DNA from: JBDWFY01 sp965275915
Lineage (GTDB): Bacteria; Pseudomonadota; Alphaproteobacteria; Rhizobiales; Stappiaceae
Reading direction: 5' to 3'
Length of the DNA: 64,000 bases
Assembly: GCA_965275915.1 (NCBI GenBank)
Contig: CBDHYI010000007.1
Span: 2,046,001 to 2,110,000, forward strand
Part shown: piece by piece, positions 14,995-24,421 of the stretch
How the letters are laid out: the number at the start of each line of letters is the position of its first letter
Numbering within the stretch: the first letter of the stretch is position 1
Translations under genes and position numbers: made by a program
The notes under the pieces: model-generated
Seen by the model: the letters and a program-made list of their open reading frames with translations, nothing else
Databases searched by the model: none
Told to the model about the DNA's origin: nothing

Positions 14995-17900
14995 TTGCCG
15001 ATCAAAAAAATTCTCGTTGCGAACCGTTCGGAAATTGCTATTCGCGTTTTTCGCGCCGCCAATGAGATGGGTGTCAAAACGGTCGCTGTTTTTGCCGAGC
15101 AGGATAAGCTCGCCCTTCATCGCTTCAAGGCCGATGAAGCCTATCAGGTCGGCAGGGGTATGGGGCCGATTGAAGCATATCTGTCGATCGATGAGATTTT
15201 GCGTGTGGCCCGTGAGGCGGATGTCGATGCGATCCATCCCGGTTATGGACTTTTGTCCGAGAGCCCGGAGTTTGTCGAGGCATGCGAGGCCGCCGGTATT
15301 ACATTCATAGGCCCCAAGCCCGACACGATGCGCCGGCTTGGAAACAAGGTCGCAGCGCGTAATCTGGCAATCGAAGCCGGTGTTCCGGTCATGCCGGCGA
15401 CAGATCCGCTGCCGGACGATATTGAGCTCATCAAAAAGCTGGCACAGGACATCGGTTACCCCGTGATGCTGAAGGCGTCATGGGGCGGCGGCGGCCGCGG
15501 CATGCGTGTGATCCGCAACGAAGAAGAACTGGTGCGCGATGTTCTGGCTGCGAAACGTGAGGCGATGGCTGCGTTCGGCAAGGACGAGATATATCTTGAA
15601 AAACTGGTCGAACGGGCGCGCCATGTCGAAGTGCAGATTCTGGGCGACAGTCACGGCAACCTGGTTCATCTGTTTGAGCGGGACTGCTCGGTTCAGCGCC
15701 GTCATCAGAAAGTCGTTGAGCGGGCGCCTGCGCCGTATCTTGATGATCAGAAGCGGGCTGAGCTTTGCGAATACGGACTGCGTATAGGCCGGTCGGTCAA
15801 TTACAGAGGGGCCGGCACGGTTGAATTCCTGATGGATATGGATACCGGGCAGGTCTATTTCATCGAGGTCAATCCGCGTATTCAAGTGGAGCACACGGTC
15901 ACGGAAGAAGTGACGGGGATCGACATTGTCCGGGCTCAAATCAGGATTGCAGAGGGCGCGGCGATCGGCGACGAAAAGACCGGCGTGCCGCCGCAGCATC
16001 AGATCCGGCTGAACGGCCATGCGCTTCAATGCCGGATCACGACCGAGGACCCGGAACAGAACTTCATTCCCGACTACGGCCGTATCACCGCCTATCGCGG
16101 TGCCACCGGCTTCGGGATCCGTCTCGATGGTGGAACGGCCTATTCCGGCGCGGTGATCACCCGCTACTATGATCCGCTGCTTGAAAAAGTAACTGCCTGG
16201 GCCCCGACGCCTGAGGAAGCGTGCGCCCGTATGGACCGGGCCCTGCGCGAATTCAGAATTCGCGGTGTGGCCACCAACCTGGTGTTTCTCGAAAACGTTA
16301 TCGATCATCCGAAATTTCGCGACAATACCTACACAACCCGCTTCATCGATGAGACGCCGGAACTGTTCGACCAGGTCAAGCGGGGAGACCGCGCAACCAA
16401 ACTGCTGACATACATCGCCGATGTCACGGTTAACGGCCATCCCGAAGCGAAGGGACGTCCGCTGCCGCCGGCCGACGCCGCGCCCCCGGTTGCACCCCGC
16501 TTTGACAAACAGATTCAGCCGGGTTCGCGCCAGCGCCTTGAAGAACTGGGGCCCGAAGGCTTTGCCGACTGGATGCTGAAGCAATCCCAGGTCCTTGTCA
16601 CCGACACGACCATGCGCGACGGGCATCAGTCTCTTTTGGCCACCCGCATGCGGACGCACGATATTGTGTCCATCGCGGATGCCTATTCGCGGGCCCTGCC
16701 GGAATTGCTGTCGCTGGAATGCTGGGGCGGCGCCACGTTCGACGTGTCCATGCGGTTCCTCACGGAGGATCCGTGGGAGCGTTTGCACCTGGTGAAGGAA
16801 AAAGCGCCCAATATCCTGACGCAGATGCTTCTGCGCGGCTCAAATGCGGTTGGATATGCGAACTATCCGGACAATGTGGTGCGCCATTTCGTCAAACAGG
16901 CCGCGGAAAACGGCCTTGATCTTTTCCGCGTCTTTGACTGCCTGAACTGGGTTGAGAACATGCGCGTCTCCATGGACGCGGTACGCGAAGCGGATAAACT
17001 CTGTGAAGGTGCGATCTGCTATACCGGCGATCTGTTGGATCGGGCCAAGTACGACCTCAAATACTATGTCGGCGTTGCCAGGGAACTGAAGGATGCCGGA
17101 GCCCATATTCTTGGTTTGAAAGATATGGCAGGCCTGCTGAAACCCGCAGCGGCCCGCATCCTTATCAAAACACTGAAGGAAGAAATCGGCCTGCCGATTC
17201 ACTTCCATACCCATGACACGTCCGGTGTCGCCGCTGCGACGGTCCTGGCCGCCATCGATGCCGGGGTTGACGCCGTCGATGCGGCCATGGATGCCCTTTC
17301 GGGCTTGACCTCCCAACCCTGTCTTGGCTCGATTGTCGAGGCGCTCAGGGGATCGGACCGCGATCCCGGCCTTGACCCCAAAGCCATTCGTGAAATTTCT
17401 TTTTACTGGGAAGCCGTTCGCACACAGTATCGCGCCTTCGAAAGTGATCTGCGGGCCGGAGCATCGGAGGTCTATCTCCATGAAATGCCCGGTGGACAGT
17501 TTACGAACCTGAAAGAACAGGCGCGGTCCCTTGGCCTGGAAACCCGGTGGCATGACGTTGCGCAGGCCTATGCGGATGTGAACAGGATGTTCGGGGATAT
17601 CGTCAAGGTCACGCCGTCGTCGAAAGTTGTCGGCGATATGGCATTGATGATGGTTTCGCAGGGGCTGTCGGTCGCCGACGTGGAGGATCCGGACAAGGAT
17701 GTCGCGTTTCCGGAGAGCGTCGTGCAACTGATGTATGGTGATCTGGGGCAACCTCCCGGCGGCTGGCCCAAGAAAATTCAAAGCAAAATTTTGAAAGATC
17801 GCAAACCGATTGTTGTGCGGCCCGGCTCGCTGCTTGAAGATGAAGATCTGGAAGCGCGGCGCAAGGATGCTGAAAAAGCGGCCGAGCGGGAGATATCGGA

Positions 17901-18432
17901 GCGGGAGCTGGCGTCCTATCTGATGTATCCGAAGGTGTTCTCCGATTTTGCCCGGGCGGAAAATCACTACGGGCCGACATCGGTGCTTCCCACGCCAATC
18001 TACTTTTACGGTCTGCCGGCCGGTGAAGAGGCGATGATTGATCTGGAACCCGGCAAGACGCTGGTGGTGCACTGTCAGGCGATTGGCGAGACAGACGAAA
18101 AAGGGCAGGTGAAAGTCTTTTTCGAGCTCAACGGACAGCCGCGCAACATCAAAGTGCCGGATCGGGCACATGGCGCGTCGGAAGGAGCGGTGCGCAGGAA
18201 AGCCGATGCCGACAATGCCGCCCATGTCGGTGCACCCATGCCCGGCGTGATTTCCACAGTCGCGGTGCAGGCCGGGCAGGAGATCAAGGCAGGCGACGTT
18301 CTGGTGTCGATTGAAGCGATGAAAATGGAAACGGCGCTACATGCGGATAAGGACGGCAAAATCTCCGAAGTGCTGGTCACTCCGGGCGCACAGATCGACG
18401 CCAAAGATCTGCTTGTGGTTCTGGCGGAATAA
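14995..18432 (+). CDS. pyc: pyruvate carboxylase
   Basis: A protein of 1145 residues, full length for the single-chain enzyme, which makes oxaloacetate from pyruvate, bicarbonate and ATP. Order: biotin carboxylase (KILVANRSEIAIRVFRAANE; ATP loop KASWGGGGRGMR; IEVNPRIQVEHTVTEE), carboxyltransferase (DTTMRDGHQSLLATRMRTHD; FHTHDTSG metal site) and biotin carrier (SIEAMKMETALHA, biotinylated Lys). TTG 14995 is preferred because GGGGAG lies 7 bases upstream and the resulting N-terminus PIKKILVANRSE is the usual family start. ATG 14980 would itself contain that ribosome-binding site. Confidence 0.95.
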   Translation: MPIKKILVANRSEIAIRVFRAANEMGVKTVAVFAEQDKLALHRFKADEAYQVGRGMGPIEAYLSIDEILRVAREADVDAIHPGYGLLSESPEFVEACEAAGITFIGPKPDTMRRLGNKVAARNLAIEAGVPVMPATDPLPDDIELIKKLAQDIGYPVMLKASWGGGGRGMRVIRNEEELVRDVLAAKREAMAAFGKDEIYLEKLVERARHVEVQILGDSHGNLVHLFERDCSVQRRHQKVVERAPAPYLDDQKRAELCEYGLRIGRSVNYRGAGTVEFLMDMDTGQVYFIEVNPRIQVEHTVTEEVTGIDIVRAQIRIAEGAAIGDEKTGVPPQHQIRLNGHALQCRITTEDPEQNFIPDYGRITAYRGATGFGIRLDGGTAYSGAVITRYYDPLLEKVTAWAPTPEEACARMDRALREFRIRGVATNLVFLENVIDHPKFRDNTYTTRFIDETPELFDQVKRGDRATKLLTYIADVTVNGHPEAKGRPLPPADAAPPVAPRFDKQIQPGSRQRLEELGPEGFADWMLKQSQVLVTDTTMRDGHQSLLATRMRTHDIVSIADAYSRALPELLSLECWGGATFDVSMRFLTEDPWERLHLVKEKAPNILTQMLLRGSNAVGYANYPDNVVRHFVKQAAENGLDLFRVFDCLNWVENMRVSMDAVREADKLCEGAICYTGDLLDRAKYDLKYYVGVARELKDAGAHILGLKDMAGLLKPAAARILIKTLKEEIGLPIHFHTHDTSGVAAATVLAAIDAGVDAVDAAMDALSGLTSQPCLGSIVEALRGSDRDPGLDPKAIREISFYWEAVRTQYRAFESDLRAGASEVYLHEMPGGQFTNLKEQARSLGLETRWHDVAQAYADVNRMFGDIVKVTPSSKVVGDMALMMVSQGLSVADVEDPDKDVAFPESVVQLMYGDLGQPPGGWPKKIQSKILKDRKPIVVRPGSLLEDEDLEARRKDAEKAAEREISERELASYLMYPKVFSDFARAENHYGPTSVLPTPIYFYGLPAGEEAMIDLEPGKTLVVHCQAIGETDEKGQVKVFFELNGQPRNIKVPDRAHGASEGAVRRKADADNAAHVGAPMPGVISTVAVQAGQEIKAGDVLVSIEAMKMETALHADKDGKISEVLVTPGAQIDAKDLLVVLAE

Positions 18433-18454
18433 CAGTCGGTACGGGCAGCCGGAG

Positions 18455-19216
18455 CTATTCGGCCGCCTGCTTCATCGAAAAATCGCAGGACTTGTCCGCT
18501 GTTCCGATCCAGCGATCCAGGAAATCGTTCAGCCATTTTTTAAGCGGTGGATCAAAGACCGCCCGTCCGGCAAAATGATCGCGGCGGTGCTGGGCTCCGG
18601 GCAATTTCATGCGCGGGGCACCTTTGGTCGTCCAACGATACATCATGGCCAGGGTCAATTCGGGGTGAAACTGGATGCCGAACGCATTCGGTCCGTAGCG
18701 AAACGCCTGATTGGGATAAGCCTGCCCCCTGGCCAGCAGCTCTGCACCGGCGGGAATGGAAAACCCTTCACGATGCCACTGATAGACTTTGTCGGGCCAG
18801 TCGATCAGCGCCTTGCCGGCGGGAGTCGGTTCAATTGGATAAAAGCCGATTTCAGCATGACCGTCCTGATGTGACGTGACCTGACCGCCCAGGTTCCGGA
18901 CCATCATCTGTGCGCCGAGACAGATGCCCAGGCAGGGGGCCTGTTCCCGGAAGGGAACGTCGAACCAGTCGATTTCCCGATGAACAAAGGCGTCATTGTC
19001 GTTGGCGCTCATCGGGCCGCCAAAGACAACGGCGCCGGCGTGGTTTTCCATGGTCTCCGGGAGCGGATCGCCGAAACGCGGCCGCCGGATATCCAATTCG
19101 AAACCCCGATTATGCAATTCCAGGCCAACGCGGCCGGGGGTGCTTGTTTCCTGATGAAGAACAATAAGAATTCTGGGACGGTTACTTCCGCGATATATCA
19201 TGAAGGGCATTGTCAT
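18455..19216 (-). CDS. class I glutamine amidotransferase-like protein
   Basis: A 253-residue stand-alone GATase domain. The nucleophile elbow CLGICLGAQ gives Cys 99, and IQFHPEL gives His 184 and Glu 186, so the triad is complete. VVFGGPMSAND matches the oxyanion strand. It resembles GuaA-domain proteins without a synthetase partner, such as gamma-glutamyl peptide or GMP-synthase-like amidotransferases. The gene converges with pyc, 22 bases apart. The substrate is unknown. Confidence 0.85.
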   Translation of the reverse strand: MTMPFMIYRGSNRPRILIVLHQETSTPGRVGLELHNRGFELDIRRPRFGDPLPETMENHAGAVVFGGPMSANDNDAFVHREIDWFDVPFREQAPCLGICLGAQMMVRNLGGQVTSHQDGHAEIGFYPIEPTPAGKALIDWPDKVYQWHREGFSIPAGAELLARGQAYPNQAFRYGPNAFGIQFHPELTLAMMYRWTTKGAPRMKLPGAQHRRDHFAGRAVFDPPLKKWLNDFLDRWIGTADKSCDFSMKQAAE

Positions 19217-19271
19217 GGCTTAAATTTAACCCGCAATGTTCCTCCGGTCGAGCCCGCCTTTGCACAGTGTG

Positions 19272-19748
19272 TTATTCGGCCGTGTCCTGTGGACTGATTT
19301 TCCGCGCGACCCGATGCCGGATTTCAATGCGCTCACGCTTGGAAACTCCGAGAAGCTCCGCAACCCGCCACACCGTATTGTCTTCGAATTCATGAACGAC
19401 ACCGTCGGCATAGACCATTTCCCACAGCATTTCGACGACGCCGAGGCGGCCGTCTATGTCGAGCTTGCGTTTTAACAGGCTGGTAAAGCCGTAAAGGTCA
19501 ATCGCCTCCTCGTCGCGTTTCTTGGCTTCGCCGATCAGGGCCTCCAGCTCTTCGGGGTCAATATCATAGGATTTGCGCAGAACATCACGCATGGCTGTTT
19601 GCTCGGCATCATCGACCTCGCCGTCAATGGCGACCAGATGAAACATAAGGGCGGCGGTCGCGAGGCGCTCATCATCCGGTGCAAAAGTGAGGTCATCACT
19701 TTCGCCGACGGTAATTTCCTTCAATATTTTTTTGATGGCCTTCAGCAT
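19272..19748 (-). CDS. TerB family protein
   Basis: A 158-residue all-helical protein with the TerB pattern: ALMFHLVAIDGEVDDAE near residue 34, then LWEMVYADGVVHEFED near residue 108. Each carries acidic residues in the place of the proposed metal site. TerB-like proteins are linked to tellurite resistance and membrane stress. Here it stands alone, with no other ter gene, so a general stress role is more likely. ATG 19748 was chosen; a TTG start at 19784 would add 12 residues. Confidence 0.8.
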   Translation of the reverse strand: MLKAIKKILKEITVGESDDLTFAPDDERLATAALMFHLVAIDGEVDDAEQTAMRDVLRKSYDIDPEELEALIGEAKKRDEEAIDLYGFTSLLKRKLDIDGRLGVVEMLWEMVYADGVVHEFEDNTVWRVAELLGVSKRERIEIRHRVARKISPQDTAE

Positions 19749-19784
19749 GCGATCAATGTCTTTCCTGATCAGAATATCTGCCAA

Positions 19785-20355
19785 GTAGATTTGGCAGGAA
19801 ATCTTGGACAGTCAACCGATTTGTCCCTTTTGCACAGTGTCATCCGCGCTCATGGCATTTAATTTTCTTTCAGGGCAATTCTCTCCATCCTTGCATTGCG
19901 TGAAATGCCCAACCCCTTACTCTCGCGCGTATCCTTGTCGTAACGGTGATTCAACCTTCAAAGGATGCGCTCTGGGGGTCGGAAAATTTCCTTCTTTTCG
20001 ACAAGAGATCTTGATTTATTCATGCAGTTTAAAATAAATCTAATTTAGAATTGTTCTTATTTCAGAAGTATAATTATTCTAAAATATAAAAATTTATTGA
20101 CAATCAATTCTGTAATGCGCTTCAAAGAGGCCAAATCTATTTGGCGAAGTCTTTAGAGACAAGCTTCCGGATATTAAGTCTTTCAAATCTGTCTATTTGA
20201 GGTTGACGCAATGCGTTTCCCACAGAGCGTGCTCCTCTTTGAGTTCGCCGATGCAGCCATGGCGGCCCTGCCTCATTCACATGACATGAGGGCACGCAGA
20301 TCCCGCGACTGCTCTTGCAGAAAATTATTGTGTTCCATTCAAAAGGAGACTTCAC
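19785..20355. other. AT-rich regulatory region before the iron cluster
   Basis: About 570 bp with no supported gene. The segment 20030-20105 is markedly AT-rich, unlike the rest of the window, and holds the inverted motif at 20044-20060 and a TTGACA hexamer at 20097. This is the likely promoter region of the imelysin gene at 20356. Confidence 0.6.
20044..20060. promoter_or_regulatory. candidate Irr-type iron-control box
   Basis: The sequence TTTAGAATTGTTCTTAT has inverted halves AGAA and TTCT around TTG, close to the iron-control element bound by Irr in Hyphomicrobiales. A partial second copy (ATTATTCTAAAAT) follows near 20071. It is about 300 bases before the first iron-uptake gene. The match is imperfect, so this is a suggestion only. 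Confidence 0.4.
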
Positions 20356-21627
20356 TTGAAACCCATACGGAACTTACTTGCGGCGGCCTCGGTTCTTGCG
20401 CTGTTGCCCGCTGTTTCACATGCGGACACAACCCCCGATTCCATCCTGACCAATTACGGGGATATCGCACTGGCCGGGTATACGGATTCTCTGGAAACGG
20501 CCAAGACGCTCGACAAAGCAATCGATGCACTGATCGCCAATCCCAGCGAAGATAGCCTGTCGGCGGCCAAAGAAGCCTGGCTGGCTGCGCGCGTGCCCTA
20601 TCAGCAGACGGAAGTTTATCGCTTCGGCAACGCACTGGTTGACGATTGGGAAGGTAAGGTGAATGCCTGGCCGCTCGATGAAGGCCTGATCGACTATGTG
20701 GATGCAGCCTACGGCACGGAATCGGATGAAAACGAGCTCTATGTGGCCAATGTGATCGCGAACCCGAACCTGACGCTGGGTGGCAGTGCCATCGATGCGT
20801 CGACGATTAATGCCGAACTTCTGACCGACAAGCTGCATGAAGCCGGTGAGGTGGAGGCGAATGTCGCAACGGGCTATCACGCGATCGAATTTCTGCTTTG
20901 GGGCCAGGATCTGAACGGCACGGGTCCGGGCGCCGGCGCGCGACCGGCGACCGACTTTGATCCTGCGAACTGTACCGGCGGTTCCTGCGAGCGGCGCGCG
21001 GAATATCTCAAGGCCGTGTCCAGCCTGCTTATTTCGGATCTTGAAACGATGGTCATGGCCTGGTCGGCCGGCGGTGACGCCCGGACTGATCTTGCGGGCA
21101 AGGGCGCGAGTGGCGGTATCGCGACGATCCTGACCGGGATGGGATCGCTCTCTTACGGGGAGCTGGCCGGCGAGCGGATGAAGCTCGGCCTTCTGTTGCA
21201 CGATCCCGAAGAAGAGCATGACTGTTTTTCCGACAATACCCATAATTCGCACTACTATGACGTTGTGGGTATCCAAAATGTCTATCTCGGGACGTATAAG
21301 CGCCCAGACGGATCAGCGGTCGAGGGTGCAAGCCTCTCTGATCTGGTGAAAGAAAAAGACGCCGGCCTCGATAAGGAAATGCGGGCCAAGCTCGACGCAA
21401 CGATTGCCGCGATGGCGGCGATGAAGGAGCGGGCTGAAACGGTTGAGGCCTACGATCAGATGATCGGAGAAGGCAACGAAGAAGGCAACGCTGTGGTTCA
21501 GGCTGCGATTGACGCTTTGGTCGATCAGACCAGATCGATCGAACGCGTCATGGCATTGCTGGACATCACCGGCGTTGAGCTTGAAGGATCGGACAGTCTC
21601 GATAATCCCAATGCGGTCTTTCAATAG
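20356..21627 (+). CDS. imelysin family iron-regulated periplasmic protein
   Basis: A 423-residue protein with a signal peptide (NLLAAASVLALLPAVSHA). The imelysin signature GxHxxE is present as TGYHAIEFLLWGQD near residue 175, with the usual following RPATDF stretch. The helical-bundle family (peptidase M75, ICMP, IrpA) takes part in iron uptake, although no protease activity is proven. It heads a cluster with a di-haem oxidoreductase, a second imelysin and a DUF1513 protein, a recurring iron-regulated gene set. The ribosome-binding site AAAGGAG precedes its start. Confidence 0.9.
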   Translation: MKPIRNLLAAASVLALLPAVSHADTTPDSILTNYGDIALAGYTDSLETAKTLDKAIDALIANPSEDSLSAAKEAWLAARVPYQQTEVYRFGNALVDDWEGKVNAWPLDEGLIDYVDAAYGTESDENELYVANVIANPNLTLGGSAIDASTINAELLTDKLHEAGEVEANVATGYHAIEFLLWGQDLNGTGPGAGARPATDFDPANCTGGSCERRAEYLKAVSSLLISDLETMVMAWSAGGDARTDLAGKGASGGIATILTGMGSLSYGELAGERMKLGLLLHDPEEEHDCFSDNTHNSHYYDVVGIQNVYLGTYKRPDGSAVEGASLSDLVKEKDAGLDKEMRAKLDATIAAMAAMKERAETVEAYDQMIGEGNEEGNAVVQAAIDALVDQTRSIERVMALLDITGVELEGSDSLDNPNAVFQ

Positions 21628-21683
21628 AAAGACGTTTGTTGTGCGGGTTCCGTCCGTTTACCGATAACAGAACCAAAAATACA

Positions 21684-21713
21684 CATGGCCCGGAAGTGAT
21701 AATCCGGGCCATG
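21684..21713 (+). other. intercistronic hairpin between imelysin and di-haem oxidoreductase genes
   Basis: An 11-bp perfect stem (CATGGCCCGGA and TCCGGGCCATG) with an 8-nt loop lies 56 bases after the imelysin stop. No T-run follows, so it is more likely an mRNA-stabilising or processing hairpin that favours the first gene than a terminator. Confidence 0.7.
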
Positions 21714-21741
21714 CTCTGATTGAAGGCCTGTAGATCGTCTT

Positions 21742-23310
21742 ATGTCCATAAATCATCGGCATTCCTCCCGGCAGCGGATAAGTCGCACAGGATCAGTGGC
21801 TGTTTCCGTAATGTGCCTGCTCGCGGGTATGGCCGGCACGATCGCCGCTTCTGCCGGAGGCAGTCTGTCCCATCGGGATGATTTGAGCGAAGAAGACAAG
21901 ACCCGTGTCGCCCGGGTATTGGCGCCTCCGACCGATTTTTTCAAAGCCGAACCGTTTGAAGCAATGGCCGCCGGTGCCGGAACGAACCGGAAGACCGGGA
22001 ATAACAATGCGTTCTCCTGGCCGCTTGAGAGCCTCGATTTTGAAGGCAAACAGACTTTCGCCGTTGGAAACGGGCTTTTCAAGAAAGTCTGGGTATCCTC
22101 GCCCGCGTCAACGCAGGCGTCGGACGGTTTGGGCCCGCTTTACAATGCGCGCGCCTGCCAGCGCTGCCATCTGAAGGATGGACGCGGGCATCCGCCAATC
22201 GATGCCTCCGACAATGCGATATCGATGCTGATCCGCCTGGCCGTGCCGCCCAGGACGGAGGAACAGCACAGGGCGCTTGCGGACAAGACCGTCCTGTCTC
22301 TTCCGGACCCGACTTATGGCGGCCAGCTTCAGGACGTCTCCGTTGCGGGGCTTCCAGGCGAGGGCCAATTTGAAATCACCTACGAAGACGTTCCGGTGAC
22401 GCTTTTTGACGGTGAAGAGGTGATTTTGCAAAAACCGGGCTACCGGCTGAAGAATCTCGCTTACGGACCGACGGACCCCGGTATTACGTTGTCGCCCAGG
22501 ATTGCACAGCCGATGATCGGACTTGGCCTGCTTGAGGCAATTCACGAGGGCGATATTCTGTCAAATGCCGATCCGGACGATCGGGATGGCGATGGCATTT
22601 CGGGGAAACCGTCCTTTGTGCGGCGGCTTTCGGATGGATCATTGGCCCTGGGCCGCTTTGGCTGGAAGGCAAGCATGCCGACAGTCGACGAACAGAGTGC
22701 CGGTGCTTTTTCCGGCGACATGGGGTTGTCCACAACGCTGCTGCCGCACCATGGCGGCGATTGCACGAAAGCCCAGGAAACGTGCCTGGCGATGCCTCAC
22801 GGCGAACAGTTGCGACTGGGAGAAACCGAAGTGCCGGACCCTGTTCTGGCGCTGGTCAGTTTCTATTCCCGCAATCTTGCTCCGCCGGCCCGGCGTGACG
22901 TTGAGGAGCCGGAAGTCTTGCGCGGGAAGGCGCTGTTTCACCAGAGCGGATGTGCAAGCTGCCATGTGCCGAAATATGTGACCCGGCGAGACGCCGAACA
23001 GCCCGAGCATGCCTTCCAGCTCATTTGGCCCTATACGGATTTGCTTCTGCACGATATGGGCGAGGGTCTTGCGGACAATCAGCCTGTGGGCGACGCCAAC
23101 GGTCGGGAATGGCGCACACCTCCTCTATGGGGGATTGGCCTGACGAAGCAGGTCAGCGGCCGGGAAACCTACCTGCATGACGGTCGGGCCCGAACGCTGA
23201 CAGAAGCAATTTTGTGGCACGGCGGTGAAGCGCAAACTGCCCGGGACCGATTTGCCGAACTGCCGAAAGACGATAGAGATGCGCTGATCCGTTTCCTCCA
23301 GTCATTGTGA
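21742..23310 (+). CDS. di-haem oxidoreductase (DHOR/DUF1111 family)
   Basis: A 522-residue exported c-type cytochrome. An N-terminal membrane or signal segment (VAVSVMCLLAGMAGTIAAS) precedes two haem-binding sites, CQRCH near residue 139 and CASCH near residue 409. The family was called thiol oxidoreductase and relates to bacterial cytochrome c peroxidases and MauG-like enzymes. In this gene set it is thought to act on iron redox state in the periplasm. It is followed 7 bases later by the second imelysin gene. Confidence 0.88.
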   Translation: MSINHRHSSRQRISRTGSVAVSVMCLLAGMAGTIAASAGGSLSHRDDLSEEDKTRVARVLAPPTDFFKAEPFEAMAAGAGTNRKTGNNNAFSWPLESLDFEGKQTFAVGNGLFKKVWVSSPASTQASDGLGPLYNARACQRCHLKDGRGHPPIDASDNAISMLIRLAVPPRTEEQHRALADKTVLSLPDPTYGGQLQDVSVAGLPGEGQFEITYEDVPVTLFDGEEVILQKPGYRLKNLAYGPTDPGITLSPRIAQPMIGLGLLEAIHEGDILSNADPDDRDGDGISGKPSFVRRLSDGSLALGRFGWKASMPTVDEQSAGAFSGDMGLSTTLLPHHGGDCTKAQETCLAMPHGEQLRLGETEVPDPVLALVSFYSRNLAPPARRDVEEPEVLRGKALFHQSGCASCHVPKYVTRRDAEQPEHAFQLIWPYTDLLLHDMGEGLADNQPVGDANGREWRTPPLWGIGLTKQVSGRETYLHDGRARTLTEAILWHGGEAQTARDRFAELPKDDRDALIRFLQSL

Positions 23311-23317
23311 CAAACCG

Positions 23318-24421
23318 ATGCGTCGACTGCTCAAAAATCTGATTGTTGTCTTAGCAGGCTTCTACTCTTGTTCCGTCCCGATTCCTGCATCGGCGCTGGA
23401 TGAGGCGGGTGCTCAGCGCATTGTTGAGTCTGCCGTTGATGGTTATATCCTGCCGTCGCTGGAGGATTTCCGGCAAGAGGCGGTTCGGTTGAATTCGGAC
23501 ACCGCCCGGTTTTGCCAGACCCGCACGGCTGAGGCGTTTGACCGGCTGAGGCTGCAATTCAAACCTCTGGCTGAGAGCTATGCGCGGATTTCATTCCTGA
23601 CTTTCGGTCCCTTGTTGGATGAGAACCGCTTTGAGCGTCTCGCTTATTGGCCTGACCGGAAGGGAATCGGCCTGCGTCAGGTCCAGAAGATCCTTGCGGA
23701 CGGCGATAAGACGGTCATCTCAGTTGCAAGCCTTCAGAACAAAAGCGTTGCTGTTCAAGGCCTGTTGGCCCTGGAATTTCTGCTGTTCGGTTCGCCAAGT
23801 GAACAGCTTCTGGCGGGTCCGGACGAACAGACGGACTTTCTCTGCGGATATGCGCAGGCGATCAGCAGTAATATTCAGGACATCAGCCGGGCGCTTTCGG
23901 ACGACTGGAACGGTCCGGACGGATTCGCCGCCCTGCTGAAAGCGCCTTCGGAACAGAACGCGGCCTATCGGAACGAAAAGGAAGCCGCGGCGGAGATTCT
24001 CGCGGCGCTTGCGACAGGCACCCAAACGGTTCGCCGCCGAATGGTCGATGACGTTATCGGGTCCGAACCGGGCAGGGCAAAACCAAAACGGGCTCTGTTC
24101 TGGCGTTCCGGCAATGCCCTTCCGGTTCTGACAGCCCGGTCAGACGGTCTTCACGACTATTATCGCGCTTTGAACCTGGCGGATTTTCTCGGGGAAGAGA
24201 CCGCCTGGATCGACGGGTCGGTGAATTTCGAATTCCGGAATGCAAAACGCGCGATCGGGAGTCTGTCCCCGGATGGATATCTGCGCCTGAAAGATCCTGG
24301 CATTCATGCTAAATTCGTTTATCTGGGCATTGTGCTCGATGGGCTGAATGATCTTGTGGCGGGACACATTTTCGATGCCCTGTCGCTGACGGCAGGATTT
24401 AATGCGCTTGATGGAGATTGA
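23318..24421 (+). CDS. second imelysin family protein
   Basis: A 367-residue protein with a signal peptide (LIVVLAGFYSCSVPIPASA). The region LLALEFLLFG near residue 150 matches the imelysin core, but the GxHxxE motif is degenerate (the His position is Gln-Gly), so any metal site differs from that of the first copy. It overlaps the DUF1513 gene at its end. Two imelysin-like proteins flanking a di-haem oxidoreductase is a known arrangement of iron clusters. Confidence 0.82.
   Translation: MRRLLKNLIVVLAGFYSCSVPIPASALDEAGAQRIVESAVDGYILPSLEDFRQEAVRLNSDTARFCQTRTAEAFDRLRLQFKPLAESYARISFLTFGPLLDENRFERLAYWPDRKGIGLRQVQKILADGDKTVISVASLQNKSVAVQGLLALEFLLFGSPSEQLLAGPDEQTDFLCGYAQAISSNIQDISRALSDDWNGPDGFAALLKAPSEQNAAYRNEKEAAAEILAALATGTQTVRRRMVDDVIGSEPGRAKPKRALFWRSGNALPVLTARSDGLHDYYRALNLADFLGEETAWIDGSVNFEFRNAKRAIGSLSPDGYLRLKDPGIHAKFVYLGIVLDGLNDLVAGHIFDALSLTAGFNALDGD

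Noticed and set aside
16840..18225. Minus-strand open frame of 461 residues
   Set aside because: Antisense of the carboxyltransferase and biotin-carrier parts of pyruvate carboxylase.
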